Of a stretch of DNA of 64,000 bases, positions 43,566 through 53,329 are shown in pieces. The position numbers and the translations under genes were made by a program. How positions within the stretch are numbered: position 1 is the first letter of the stretch; the number at the start of each line of letters is the position of its first letter. Source of the DNA: Methylobacillus caricis (GTDB taxonomy: Bacteria; Pseudomonadota; Gammaproteobacteria; Burkholderiales; Methylophilaceae); contig NZ_JAJAVD010000004.1 in NCBI RefSeq assembly GCF_020532705.1, forward strand, positions 713,507-777,506. The letters are read 5' to 3'. Below the pieces are notes generated by a model. The model worked only from the letters and a program-made list of their open reading frames with translations. It made no database searches and was not told the origin of the DNA.

Positions 43566-44495
43566 TCAACGTTTGCTGCGGTTGATGGCTACTTGGATTT
43601 CAGCAATTGCACGATCAATATCATCATCGGTCAAGTCGGCTATCTGATGCGCATGGTCATGATTGTCTACATCTTGTGCCGTGAGTGGGCTCATGATGGT
43701 ATTTGCATTTTCCAGTGGCATATGCAGCGTGGAAATGGTCAATGCATCCTCAAGCGCATTTCCCCATTGCATGCCAGCGGCGCTGATATTGTCACTGTTA
43801 TCGCCGCCCAACCGTTCAGCAACATCAATCAGGCTGGGAATATTCACGTTGATACCCATGCCATTGTTGAGTATGTCCAGAATGCGCTCGTCACTGAGGT
43901 ATCCCCATAATCCATCAGAGCAAAGCAAAACGATGTCACCCTGGCGTAAAGCACGGGTTTTGCTGATTTCTATGGTGGGTGGCGTCTCGCCGCCCAGGCA
44001 GTTATATATTTTGTTGCGATCAGGGTGTCTGGCGATCTCTTCCGGTTGAACCAGTCCCTGTTTCAGCATCATCTGGATGATTGAGTGGTCTTCTGTACGG
44101 TAAAGCAGTTGACGCTGGCGGATATGATAAAGCCTGGAGTCGCCGACATGGGCGCAATACAGTATGTCATCCTGCACAATGCCTGCCACTATTGTAGTTT
44201 TGGGAATTTCCTCAAGCGATTTTTGCTTGGCGAGATGATGGATGGCCTCGTGGATTTTCTGGATTTGCATGCGCAGAAATTGATCGGGGTCCTGCAAATT
44301 GGGTATTGCCATCTGCTGAAAGGCAGCAGTCAAGGTCTTGACGGCAAGTTGGGCTGCCATATCGCCATGACTGTATCCTCCCATGCCATCGGCGACCACC
44401 ATCAGTAATGCATTTTTACTGTATGAGTAGGCCAGCCGGTCCTGGTTGTATCTCCGGCCGCCTCTGCGACTGCTTTGGTGGATGGTGAATTTCAT
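43566..44495 (-). CDS. PP2C-family Ser/Thr protein phosphatase
   Basis: A 309-residue metal-dependent phosphatase. The metal-binding motifs are NQDRLAYSYSKNALLMVVADGMGGYSHG in three parts (QDR, DGMGG), then GDSRLYHIRQ, VLLCSDGLWGYLSDE and the terminal GGDNSDNISA. After residue 250 there is an extra acidic tail of about 60 residues of unknown role. It is 33 bases downstream of the kinase gene and should reverse its phosphorylations. Confidence 0.9.
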   Translation of the reverse strand: MKFTIHQSSRRGGRRYNQDRLAYSYSKNALLMVVADGMGGYSHGDMAAQLAVKTLTAAFQQMAIPNLQDPDQFLRMQIQKIHEAIHHLAKQKSLEEIPKTTIVAGIVQDDILYCAHVGDSRLYHIRQRQLLYRTEDHSIIQMMLKQGLVQPEEIARHPDRNKIYNCLGGETPPTIEISKTRALRQGDIVLLCSDGLWGYLSDERILDILNNGMGINVNIPSLIDVAERLGGDNSDNISAAGMQWGNALEDALTISTLHMPLENANTIMSPLTAQDVDNHDHAHQIADLTDDDIDRAIAEIQVAINRSKR

Positions 44496-44528
44496 GACAG
44501 TTATCTCCCGATTCTGGCGATGCTTGGC

Positions 44529-45458
44529 TTACTTGAACATCGCTCTCAATTGATGCAGCCATCCGGGCTTTCCCGGTATGGGCTGCTGCTCCATCAGGGC
44601 TTTTTGTAACGCAAACAAACTTTGTGGGCGTTGTAAATGATCCAGGGCCATGCAGCTATCGATGACTTTAAGCAGATGGCTGGAATAAATACCCTTACCG
44701 GTTTTGGTTGCGGGAGGCAAAAGGTCTTTTTTGAGCCGTATATCTGCTGCCAATGGCGCCGACTGCATCAGGCAGGCATACATGCTCGCTCCTATGCTGT
44801 ATACATCGCTCCATGGCCCCAGGTGTTTGCGTTCACCATATTGCTCAGGTGCTGCAAAGCCTGGCGTATAACTTGGCGGCAAGGGAGACGGTGTCTCGCT
44901 GAGCGCTTGACGTGCCGAGCCAAAGTCCAGCAATACCGGCGAACCATCCAGCCTGATATAGATATTGGCCGGCTTGATATCCAAATGCAGCAGTTTTTGT
45001 GTATGTACCTCGCGCAAGCCATTCAGCAGTTGCCCAAATACCCGGCGTATCACGATTTCTGCCATTGGCGCTTCCTGGGACAGGATGTGTTCTTGCAGCG
45101 ATTTGCCACGCTCGTAATGCATCACCATGTAGACGGTGTCATTGGCACGGAAAAAGTTGAGTACCCTCACAATATTCTTGTGCTCGATATTGGCCAGTGC
45201 CCGGCCTTCTTCAAAAAAGCATTTGAGGCCAAAGCGAAAACCGGTGGAGGCTTCTTCAGAGGGAAGCTTGACTTGCACGCCCTCCTGGCGCAAGGCCAGG
45301 GTGTTGGGAAGGTATTCCTTGATGGCCACTGTCCCATGTGTTTCGAGGTCGCGGGCAATATAGACGAAGCTGAAACCGCCTGCACTCAGGAGTTTTCTGA
45401 TCTCATAACCCTGGAGGTGATACCCTGTCGGGAGGGCCAGATTTTGGTTGGCTTGCAT
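44529..45458 (-). CDS. Ser/Thr protein kinase (Hanks type), soluble
   Basis: A 309-residue kinase. Nucleotide-loop and lysine: YEIRKLLSAGGFSFVYIARD, GTVAIKEYLP (catalytic Lys); catalytic loop LLHLDIKPANIYI, magnesium motif DFGSARQAL, activation-loop end GFAAPEQYGERK. It lacks a transmembrane segment or extracellular PASTA domain, so it is cytosolic and its signal is unknown. ATG 45458 is used; a TTG at 45536 would add 26 residues. It pairs with the downstream PP2C gene. The next gene, yicC, diverges 100 bases away. Confidence 0.88.
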   Translation of the reverse strand: MQANQNLALPTGYHLQGYEIRKLLSAGGFSFVYIARDLETHGTVAIKEYLPNTLALRQEGVQVKLPSEEASTGFRFGLKCFFEEGRALANIEHKNIVRVLNFFRANDTVYMVMHYERGKSLQEHILSQEAPMAEIVIRRVFGQLLNGLREVHTQKLLHLDIKPANIYIRLDGSPVLLDFGSARQALSETPSPLPPSYTPGFAAPEQYGERKHLGPWSDVYSIGASMYACLMQSAPLAADIRLKKDLLPPATKTGKGIYSSHLLKVIDSCMALDHLQRPQSLFALQKALMEQQPIPGKPGWLHQLRAMFK

Positions 45459-45560
45459 GCTGGATTGGTCGATGGCCACTAAACTTTCGCCAGCTATTCT
45501 GTCATGAATCCCCCGGGATTTGATACCATGGGCCAAATTTAATCAGGAACGTTTATCACC

Positions 45561-46427
45561 ATGATTTTCAGTATGACCGGCTATGCTTCGCTGGAACGCG
45601 AGGTGGCAAGCGGTGTTTTGCTGTTGGAGCTACGCTCGGTAAACCACAGATATCTCGAATTGCACCTGAAGCTGGACGACAATGTGCGCATGTTTGAACC
45701 ACAGGTGCGTGAGCTGATCAGCGCCCGTCTGGGGCGTGGCAAGGTGGAATGCCGCATCAGCCTGATGCAGCGTAATTCCGACCAGCGCCAGGCGCAGTTG
45801 GACGACAATGTCCTGCAGCAACTGGCGCAGATGACGGTGAGTGTGCAGCGCCATTTCCCGGAAAGCCGTCCCCTGAGCGTCGCCGATATCCTGCGCTGGC
45901 CAGGTGTGATGCTGAGTGATGCAGCAGATCATGAGGCGTTGGCCGAGGCCATCAAGGAAAGCCTGATGCAGGCATTGCAAGATATGACTGGATCACGTGC
46001 GCGAGAGGGGATCAAGCTCAAGGCGCTGATACACTCCCGCCTGGCGGAAATGGAGGTGCTGGTGGCCCAGGTACGGCCCTTGCTGCCTGCTCAGTTGAAA
46101 GTCTACCAGGAGCGTTTATCCGCCAAGTTGCAGGAGGCGCTCAAGTCTGTTGATGAGGAGCGCGTGCGTCAGGAACTCACGATTTTTGCCCAGCGTATCG
46201 ATGTGGATGAGGAGCTGAGCCGCCTGGGGGCACACATTGAAGAGGTCAAGCGCATTCTGGAGGCAGGCAGCCCTGCTGGCAAGCGCCTGGACTTCCTGAT
46301 GCAGGAGCTGAACCGGGAAGCCAATACACTGGGGGCCAAGTCAGTTTCTACCGAGGTTTCACAGGTATCCATGGCTCTCAAGCTCTTGATAGAGCAAATG
46401 CGCGAGCAGATTCAGAACATCGAGTAA
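45561..46427 (+). CDS. yicC: YicC-family endoribonuclease
   Basis: A 288-residue protein of the YicC/YloC family, now considered endoribonucleases. It starts IFSMTGYASLEREVASGVLL, includes LRSVNHRYLELHLKL, RELISARLGRGKVECRI and closes with the C-terminal DUF1732 block GKRLDFLMQELNREANTLGA. It heads the plus-strand gene run into gmk-rpoZ-spoT. Confidence 0.95.
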   Translation: MIFSMTGYASLEREVASGVLLLELRSVNHRYLELHLKLDDNVRMFEPQVRELISARLGRGKVECRISLMQRNSDQRQAQLDDNVLQQLAQMTVSVQRHFPESRPLSVADILRWPGVMLSDAADHEALAEAIKESLMQALQDMTGSRAREGIKLKALIHSRLAEMEVLVAQVRPLLPAQLKVYQERLSAKLQEALKSVDEERVRQELTIFAQRIDVDEELSRLGAHIEEVKRILEAGSPAGKRLDFLMQELNREANTLGAKSVSTEVSQVSMALKLLIEQMREQIQNIE

Positions 46428-46510
46428 TCGTCAGCCCATAAAATATGCGTCCCTGCCAATATGCTTATCTGGCGGGACTAGACATTCATTTCAAACGATC
46501 CGGAATATTA

Positions 46511-47551
46511 ATGCGCGATTTTCGATACTCATTTTTTGTGACATTTGTCTGCCTTGGGCTGGCTGCACTCTGGGGATACGAGCTGAAGGGCAGCATTGCC
46601 GGCATCTGGCCTGCACTCAGTGTGGCCTTGATCCTGGGGATTATGGAAGTGAGTCTCTCTTTTGATAATGCAGTGGTGAATGCCTCCATTCTCAAGGAAA
46701 TGGACGAGAAATGGCGACATATATTCCTGACTGTAGGGATACTGATCGCCGTATTTGGCGTGCGATTACTGTTTCCCTTGCTGCTGGTGGCCGTGGCAAC
46801 CGGACAGGGCTTATTTGATGTTGTGCATATGGCTATCAACAATCCTGTGCTTTATGCAGATTATCTGGATGATGGGCATACGGCCATTGCGGCGTTTGGT
46901 GGTTCTTTCCTGTTTCTGGTATTCCTCAGTTTCATTTTTGACTCAGGCAAGGAGTTGCACTGGCTAGGGCGTATGGAGGCCGCGTTAGGAAGGCTGGGAC
47001 GCATGGAGTCCATCAGTATAGTGGTGATCCTGCTGATCTTGCTTGCGTTGCAGAATTTCCTGCCCATCTCGCAGGAGGAGCGGCTGACGATCTTGCTGTC
47101 GGGATTATGCGGAGTGGTGTTGTATGTGTTGATCGATAGCATGGGCAGCTTTTTCTCTTCCCAGGCGGAAGGAGATGCGATTGCCAAAACCGCCAAGCGC
47201 AATGGTGCGATGGGTTTTCTCTACCTGGAAATCCTGGATGCCTCGTTCTCGTTTGATGGAGTGATCGGTGCGTTTGCCATTACCCGCGATGTGGTGATCA
47301 TCATGCTGGGGTTAACCATAGGCGCTATGTTCGTGCGCTCCCTGACCGTGCGGCTGGTTTACAAGGGAACGCTGGATAATTATGTATTCCTCGAGCATGG
47401 TGCGCATTACGCCATAGGCGTGCTGGGGCTGGTGATGTTCTATTCAATTTACCAGCATGTGCCAGAGGTGATCACGGGCCTGATAGGAGTAGTATTTATT
47501 GTGGCGGCCTTGTTGTCGTCCATACGCTATAAGCGCAAGATTGCGCTGTAA
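46511..47551 (+). CDS. DUF475 / TerC-family integral membrane protein
   Basis: A 346-residue membrane protein with about eight helices. The paired acidic motifs EVSLSFDNAVVNASIL (residues 47-62) and EILDASFSFDGVIGAFAIT (about 250-268) are the TerC/DUF475 hallmarks, believed to bind metal during ion export, and each lies inside a helix. E. coli relatives in the wider superfamily export manganese. The substrate is unknown here. It is inserted between yicC and gmk, which are often adjacent in other Proteobacteria. ATG 46511 is chosen; a 46445 start would run 22 extra non-conserved residues. Confidence 0.85.
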   Translation: MRDFRYSFFVTFVCLGLAALWGYELKGSIAGIWPALSVALILGIMEVSLSFDNAVVNASILKEMDEKWRHIFLTVGILIAVFGVRLLFPLLLVAVATGQGLFDVVHMAINNPVLYADYLDDGHTAIAAFGGSFLFLVFLSFIFDSGKELHWLGRMEAALGRLGRMESISIVVILLILLALQNFLPISQEERLTILLSGLCGVVLYVLIDSMGSFFSSQAEGDAIAKTAKRNGAMGFLYLEILDASFSFDGVIGAFAITRDVVIIMLGLTIGAMFVRSLTVRLVYKGTLDNYVFLEHGAHYAIGVLGLVMFYSIYQHVPEVITGLIGVVFIVAALLSSIRYKRKIAL

Positions 47552-47585
47552 GCGTGCTTTCTAGATATGTAACGATGGACAAGTC

Positions 47586-48194
47586 ATGATGGGTAATCTT
47601 TTTATCATTACGGCACCTTCGGGGGCTGGTAAAACTTCCTTGGTCGGTGCATTGCTGGATGCCGATGAGCACGTCAAGTTATCGGTTTCCCACACTACGC
47701 GTCAGCCTCGGCCGGGCGAAATGGATGGCGTGCATTATTATTTTGTGGATGAACCGGTATTCATCGAGATGCTCAATCATGGGGATTTTCTTGAAAGTGC
47801 CCAGGTTCATGGCGCACACTATGGCACTTCGCAATCTACGGTCAATCGTGTGTTGACATCAGGCTGTGACCTAGTGCTCGAGATTGACTGGCAGGGCGCC
47901 CAGCAGGTCAGGCAGCAATATCCCGATGCCATCAGTATTTTTATCCTGCCACCGTCAATTGAGGCACTGGAGCAGCGCCTCAATAATCGCGGACAGGACA
48001 GTGCAGAGGTGATCCAACGCAGGCTGGCTGCTGCCAAGGAAGAGATGAGCCACGTTGCCGAGTTTGACTATGTTACAATCAACGACAGATTCGAACATGC
48101 GCTGGAAGACCTTCGCGCAATTATCCGCACGCAGAGATTGAAGCGTGACAAACAGCTGGCCAGGCACCAGGCAATGGTGCAGGGCCTGCTGTAA
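47586..48194 (+). CDS. gmk: Guanylate kinase
   Basis: A 202-residue kinase that phosphorylates GMP to GDP. The P-loop is APSGAGKTSLVGALL, the GMP site VSHTTRQPRPGEMDGVHYYF, and the lid HYGTSQSTV. Two consecutive ATGs (47586 and 47589) are possible starts. It precedes rpoZ and spoT, linking GTP supply and (p)ppGpp turnover in one gene run. Confidence 0.97.
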   Translation: MMGNLFIITAPSGAGKTSLVGALLDADEHVKLSVSHTTRQPRPGEMDGVHYYFVDEPVFIEMLNHGDFLESAQVHGAHYGTSQSTVNRVLTSGCDLVLEIDWQGAQQVRQQYPDAISIFILPPSIEALEQRLNNRGQDSAEVIQRRLAAAKEEMSHVAEFDYVTINDRFEHALEDLRAIIRTQRLKRDKQLARHQAMVQGLL

Positions 48195-48248
48195 TTCTCT
48201 TCAGCTCTCGGTGCGTAAACCCTAAAGTATTCAGGAGAACCCCGTAAA

Positions 48249-48461
48249 ATGGCACGTATTACCGTTGATGACTGTCTGGAAAAAATTCCAAATCGCTTCC
48301 AGCTTACCCTTGTTGCTGCATATCGTGCACGCCAGCTGGCTAATGGATCTGAACCGCTGGTGAATGTGCATGGTCACAAGGATAAGCCGACAGTATTGGC
48401 GTTGCGTGAAATTGCTGCCAACAAGGTTGGCCTGGAAGTGCTCAATCGCGGACATGCCTGA
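48249..48461 (+). CDS. rpoZ: RNA polymerase omega subunit
   Basis: A 70-residue subunit that helps fold beta-prime and forms a (p)ppGpp site with it. The conserved start is [20 protein letters not shown] followed by [10 protein letters not shown] and [17 protein letters not shown]. It carries AGGAG upstream of ATG 48249. It lies between gmk and spoT, the classical order. Confidence 0.97.
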   Translation: MARITVDDCLEKIPNRFQLTLVAAYRARQLANGSEPLVNVHGHKDKPTVLALREIAANKVGLEVLNRGHA

Positions 48462-48562
48462 TTCGCCGGCGTTGCATAACGCTTAATAGTCTGGTTGTGC
48501 AATCGGCCCACGATATGTGGGCCGAGTTGGCGAGAGTTTTTGTTAGTAACTATTCATAATTT

Positions 48563-50785
48563 ATGCCTAAAACCGCTGCCAAACGACCAGCAGAAACCGT
48601 TTCACCAGCCCCTTTGCTGCCAGCCGATAGCGAAGAATCTCGACTCACCCTGCGTTTGCGGGAATATCTCAAGCAAGAAGACATAGAACAAATCTGGGCG
48701 GCTTATCGCTTCAGTGCTGCTGCCCATGAAGGACAGGTGCGACGCAGCGGCGAGCCGTATGTCATCCATCCTGTCAGTGTTGCCGGCATACTGGCTGACC
48801 TCCACCTGGATCCGCCAACGCTGATTGCTGCCTTGCTGCATGATGTGGTTGAAGACACGGGGGTCACCAAACAGGAAATCAGTGATCAATTTGGCAAGCA
48901 GGTGGCCGAGTTGGTCGACGGCTTGTCCAAACTGGACAAGATTGAGTTCCAGAGCGCCACTCAGGCACAGGCAGAGAATTTCCGCAAGATGCTGCTGGCC
49001 ATGTCGCAGGATGTGCGCGTCATCCTGGTGAAGCTTGCCGACCGCCTGCACAACATGAGCACGCTGGATGTGATGAAGCCGGAAAAGCAGAAACGCATCG
49101 CGCGCGAGACGCTGGATATCTATGCGCCCATTGCCAACCGACTGGGCCTGAACGAGATTTACCAGACACTGGAAGACCTGAGCTTCAAGTTTCTTTACCC
49201 CATGCGTTACCGCGTGATTTCCAAGGCCGTGATGGCGGCACGCGGCAATCGCAAGGAGGTAGTGGGCAAGATCCTTGATTCCATCCGCCAGCGCTTGCAG
49301 GAAAGCCATATAGAGGCAGATGTGACTGGTCGGGAGAAGCATCTCTACAGTATTTACAAAAAGATGACGGGCAAGACCGTTACTTTCTCGCAGATTTACG
49401 ATATTTACGGGTTCAGGGTGATCGTGAGAGACCTGCCAACCTGTTATTACGCGCTAGGCGTGCTGCATAGCCTCTATAAACCCATTCCAGGCAAGTTCAA
49501 GGACTATATTGCCATTCCCAAGGCCAATGGCTACCAGTCGCTGCATACCACCTTGTTCGGCCCGTTTGGTACGCCGATCGAGGTGCAGATACGCAGCAGT
49601 GAAATGCACAATATCGCCGATGCCGGCGTGGCCGCCCATTGGCTTTACAAAACAACGGATGCCCATCTGACAGCACTGCAGCAGCAAACACACCAATGGT
49701 TGCAGCGCCTGCTTGATATCCAAAGTGAAAGTGCGGACTCACTAGAATTCCTGGAGCACTTCAAGGTGGACCTGTTCCCGGACGAGGTGTATGTTTTCAC
49801 GCCTAAGGGCACCATCATGGCTCTGCCCAAGGGCGCGACCGCAGTGGATTTTGCCTATGCAGTACATACAGATATCGGCAATCGCTGCGTGGCGGTCAAG
49901 ATCAACCAGGAATTGGCTCCACTACGTACCGAGCTGCACAATGGCGACCATGTGGAAATTATTACCGCGGCTCATGCCCATCCTAATCCGGCCTGGCTTA
50001 ACTATGTGCTGACCGGCAAGGCCCGGGCGCATATACGCCATTACCTCAAATCCATGCAGTCAACTGAATCCGCATTGCTAGGCGAGCGTATGCTCAATCA
50101 GGCATTGCGAGCGCTTCACGCTAATCCTGCAGCCATTGATGACACGGCATGGCAGCGCCTGGTGCGGGATTATGGTGCCAAGAGCAAAGATGAAATCCTG
50201 GCTGATGTGGGGCTGGGCAAGCGCTTGAATGTCATGGTAGCGCACCAGCTGATGGCGCAGGCTGGCCAGCAGGATGTGGTTGATAGCAATCACAAGCCTG
50301 CGGCCAAAGTGCTGGATACCATCACTATCCGTGGTTCTGAAGGCATGGCGGTGCAGTTCGCCCAATGTTGCCGTCCGATACCTGGTGACCCCATTCTGGG
50401 CTTCATCAACAAGGACAAGGGCTTGGTCATTCACACGCATGATTGTCCGGCGATACGTAAATTCCGTCTTGATCCTGATAAATGGCTGGATGTGGAATGG
50501 GATCCGCAAGGCCACAGGTTGTATAAAGTCAGTCTCAAGCTGGTGGTGGCCAATCGGAGGGGCATGCTGGCCAAGATTGCTTCCGGCATCGCAGAGGCTG
50601 GCTCAAACATTGATAATGTCAGCATGGAAGAAGCGGATAACAGCACCTATACCAATATGAATTTCACGGTACAGGTGGAAAATCGTGTACACCTGGCTGA
50701 GCTTATGCGGCGCCTGCGCAAGATCCCTGATGTTGTCAGGATCAATCGCGTCAAGGGCTCAGGCAATGAGCAGCGTATCCAATAA
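48563..50785 (+). CDS. spoT: Bifunctional (p)ppGpp synthetase/hydrolase SpoT
   Basis: A 740-residue Rel/SpoT protein. The hydrolase HD motif is in LIAALLHDVVEDTG, the synthetase in DIYGFRVIVRD and GKFKDYIAIPKANGYQSLHT. Its KFKD resembles the RxKD motif of bifunctional members rather than the RelA ExDD motif, so both activities are probably present. TGS (VFTPKGTIMALPKGATAVDF) and a C-terminal ACT domain follow. Its target sites include the GC-rich discriminators of promoters such as those at the right end of the window, which are typical stringent-control elements. Confidence 0.96.
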   Translation: MPKTAAKRPAETVSPAPLLPADSEESRLTLRLREYLKQEDIEQIWAAYRFSAAAHEGQVRRSGEPYVIHPVSVAGILADLHLDPPTLIAALLHDVVEDTGVTKQEISDQFGKQVAELVDGLSKLDKIEFQSATQAQAENFRKMLLAMSQDVRVILVKLADRLHNMSTLDVMKPEKQKRIARETLDIYAPIANRLGLNEIYQTLEDLSFKFLYPMRYRVISKAVMAARGNRKEVVGKILDSIRQRLQESHIEADVTGREKHLYSIYKKMTGKTVTFSQIYDIYGFRVIVRDLPTCYYALGVLHSLYKPIPGKFKDYIAIPKANGYQSLHTTLFGPFGTPIEVQIRSSEMHNIADAGVAAHWLYKTTDAHLTALQQQTHQWLQRLLDIQSESADSLEFLEHFKVDLFPDEVYVFTPKGTIMALPKGATAVDFAYAVHTDIGNRCVAVKINQELAPLRTELHNGDHVEIITAAHAHPNPAWLNYVLTGKARAHIRHYLKSMQSTESALLGERMLNQALRALHANPAAIDDTAWQRLVRDYGAKSKDEILADVGLGKRLNVMVAHQLMAQAGQQDVVDSNHKPAAKVLDTITIRGSEGMAVQFAQCCRPIPGDPILGFINKDKGLVIHTHDCPAIRKFRLDPDKWLDVEWDPQGHRLYKVSLKLVVANRRGMLAKIASGIAEAGSNIDNVSMEEADNSTYTNMNFTVQVENRVHLAELMRRLRKIPDVVRINRVKGSGNEQRIQ

Positions 50786-50818
50786 CAAAAGACATTTTTA
50801 CATTCAGGAGAGTAATTG

Positions 50819-51205
50819 ATGGCAAAGCAGATCATTCATACCGAAGGTGCTCCACAAGCAATCGGGACTTATTCACAGGCAGTCAAGGTCAATGGCAGCA
50901 CGGTATACCTTTCCGGCCAGATCGGTTTGGATCCTGCCAGCATGGAAATGGTCGATGGCATTGAGGCACAGGTACATCGTGTGTTCAAAAACCTCAAGGC
51001 CGTGGCTGAAGCTGCAGGTGGATCCCTGGCTGATGTGGTCAAGCTTAATATTTTCCTGACGGACCTGTCCCATTTCGCATTGGTGAATACCATCATGGCA
51101 GAATACTTTACCCAACCTTATCCGGCACGTGCAGCCGTAGGTGTGGCGCAACTGCCCAGAAGCGCCTTGGTGGAAGCTGATGGCGTGATGGAGATCGGCG
51201 CCTAA
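50819..51205 (+). CDS. ridA: RidA-family enamine/imine deaminase
   Basis: A 128-residue trimeric protein that hydrolyses reactive enamines and imines formed by PLP enzymes. The family blocks are [36 protein letters not shown], and the end [20 protein letters not shown] with the active-site Arg. ATG 50819 follows GGAG by 7 bases; the TTG at 50816 is a weaker option. It sits between spoT and recG. Confidence 0.95.
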   Translation: MAKQIIHTEGAPQAIGTYSQAVKVNGSTVYLSGQIGLDPASMEMVDGIEAQVHRVFKNLKAVAEAAGGSLADVVKLNIFLTDLSHFALVNTIMAEYFTQPYPARAAVGVAQLPRSALVEADGVMEIGA

Positions 51206-51256
51206 TCCTTTCCATACGTGATGTGCCATCCAGATTGTGCGAATAGGCCCTAGAGA

Positions 51257-53317
51257 ATGGCGCAGCCAATTCCCGGCAATACCAGGCTTGATGGACTCAA
51301 GGGCTTCACCAAAGCGTTGGTGGCCCGGTTGCAGAAACTTGGCATCTTCAACGTGCAGGGCCTGCTGCTTCACATGCCGTTAAGGTATGTCGATGAAACC
51401 CGGATCAGTGCAATTCGTGATTTGCGCAGTGGTGAGCAGGCCCAGGTGCAGGGCGAAATCGTACATGCGGAGGTGCAATACCGTCCACGCAAGGCCTTGA
51501 TCTGCCGACTGCGGGATGAGTCGGGCCAGATCAGCCTGCGTTTCCTGCATTTCTATCCGAGCCAGGTGGCCAGCCTCAAGGTTGGGACTCATGTCCGGGT
51601 TTTTGGTGAAGTCCGGGGCGGGTTTTTTGGCTGGGAAATGGTGCATCCTCAATATCGTGCGGTTGCAGAGGATGAGCCGGTACAGGAAGCGCTGACCCCG
51701 GTCTACCCTACAACTTCTGGCTTGACCCAGGCGAGTCTACGCAAAGGGATTTCCTGGGCGCTGGCGCATGCGGATCTGGCCGAAACCCTGCCCGAAGAGA
51801 TTTACCATAGGCTCAATCTGCCGGGATTTGCTGCCAGTCTCCACAGTTTGCATCATCCGCCGCCCAATGCTGATCTTTATAGCCTGCAAGAACGGAACAG
51901 TCTGGCATGGAGGCGGTTGGCTTTTGATGAGCTGCTGGCCCAGCAACTTTCCATGCGCCAACATTATGCAAGGCGGCGACAACAAGGTGCTCCCGCATTC
52001 AAGCCATCACGCCAGCTGATCACTGGATTGCTGCGCAGCCTGCCGTTTGCCCTGACATCCGCCCAGCAGAAAGTTGCCATGGAAATCTGCCGGGACCTGG
52101 AGCAAGCCCACCCCATGCAGCGGTTGCTGCAGGGTGATGTAGGCAGCGGAAAAACCATAGTGGCTGCAATGGCAGCCTTGCAGGCCATAGAAAATGGCTG
52201 GCAGTCAGCAATCATGGCGCCAACGGAAATCCTGGCCGAGCAGCATTACCGCAAGATGCAATCATGGCTGGAGCCCTTGGGCATACGCGTAGCCTGGCTG
52301 GCTGGCAGCCAGGGCAGGAAAGAGCGCCGTGTCATGCTGGACAGCATTGCCAGTGGTGAATCCCAGCTTGTAATCGGTACCCATGCCCTGTTTCAGGACC
52401 AAGTGCAATTTTTCAGGCTAGGTCTGGCAATCGTTGACGAACAGCACAGGTTCGGTGTGCAGCAACGCCTCTCATTGCGACAGAAGGGGGTACAGCCCCA
52501 TCAGCTCATGATGAGTGCAACCCCTATCCCACGTACCCTGTCCATGAGTTATTTTGCCGATCTTGATGTGTCTGTGATTGATGAGCTGCCGCCTGGGCGT
52601 ACCCCGGTGGTGACACGTCTGGTGTCTGATGCCCGAAGGGATGAGGTGCTGGAGCGTGTGCGCGAAGCCTGCATGCAGGGCAGACAGGCATACTGGGTAT
52701 GTCCCTTGATTGAAGAGTCTGAAGCCTTGCAGTTACAGACGGTGATGGAAACCTACGGGATCCTGCAAACCTCTTTCCCTGATCTGCGGGTGGATTTGGT
52801 GCATGGACGCATGAAGGCGGCGGAAAAACAGGCTGTCATGGCTGCGTTCAGTGGTGGCGAGACCCAGTTGCTGGTGGCCACAACTGTCATTGAAGTTGGT
52901 GTGGATGTACCGAATGCCAGCTTAATGGTGATAGAACATGCGGAGCGCATGGGATTGTCGCAATTGCATCAATTGCGCGGACGGGTCGGGCGCGGAGCGG
53001 AAAAAAGCAGCTGTATATTGCTTTACCAGGATGGCAAGCTGTCTGAAACAGCGCGGGCACGACTCAAGATTATTTATGAGTCCAGTGATGGGTTTGCCAT
53101 CGCCAAGGCAGATCTCGCATTGCGTGGGCCGGGCGAGTTCATGGGCATCCGCCAAAGCGGTGTGCCCATGCTCAGGATTGCAGACCTGGAACGTGATGCC
53201 GACTTGCTGGAGGCTGCCATGGCGATAGCCGAGCAATTGCTGCAACAGCCTTCACAGGCTGCCGCTGTCCATCTGCAACGCTGGCTGGGGCATGCGGAAG
53301 AATTGGTCAAAGTTTGA
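51257..53317 (+). CDS. recG: ATP-dependent DNA helicase RecG
   Basis: A 686-residue branch-migration helicase that reverses stalled forks. It has the wedge OB domain (residues 50-150, RDLRSGEQAQVQGEIVHAEV), helicase motif I LQGDVGSGKTIVAAMAAL, motif II VDEQHRF, motif III MSATPIPRTL, and the C-terminal blocks LRGRVGRGAEKSSCIL and LRGPGEFMGIRQSG. Length is close to the E. coli enzyme (693). Confidence 0.97.
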   Translation: MAQPIPGNTRLDGLKGFTKALVARLQKLGIFNVQGLLLHMPLRYVDETRISAIRDLRSGEQAQVQGEIVHAEVQYRPRKALICRLRDESGQISLRFLHFYPSQVASLKVGTHVRVFGEVRGGFFGWEMVHPQYRAVAEDEPVQEALTPVYPTTSGLTQASLRKGISWALAHADLAETLPEEIYHRLNLPGFAASLHSLHHPPPNADLYSLQERNSLAWRRLAFDELLAQQLSMRQHYARRRQQGAPAFKPSRQLITGLLRSLPFALTSAQQKVAMEICRDLEQAHPMQRLLQGDVGSGKTIVAAMAALQAIENGWQSAIMAPTEILAEQHYRKMQSWLEPLGIRVAWLAGSQGRKERRVMLDSIASGESQLVIGTHALFQDQVQFFRLGLAIVDEQHRFGVQQRLSLRQKGVQPHQLMMSATPIPRTLSMSYFADLDVSVIDELPPGRTPVVTRLVSDARRDEVLERVREACMQGRQAYWVCPLIEESEALQLQTVMETYGILQTSFPDLRVDLVHGRMKAAEKQAVMAAFSGGETQLLVATTVIEVGVDVPNASLMVIEHAERMGLSQLHQLRGRVGRGAEKSSCILLYQDGKLSETARARLKIIYESSDGFAIAKADLALRGPGEFMGIRQSGVPMLRIADLERDADLLEAAMAIAEQLLQQPSQAAAVHLQRWLGHAEELVKV

Positions 53318-53329
53318 GATAATCCACTT

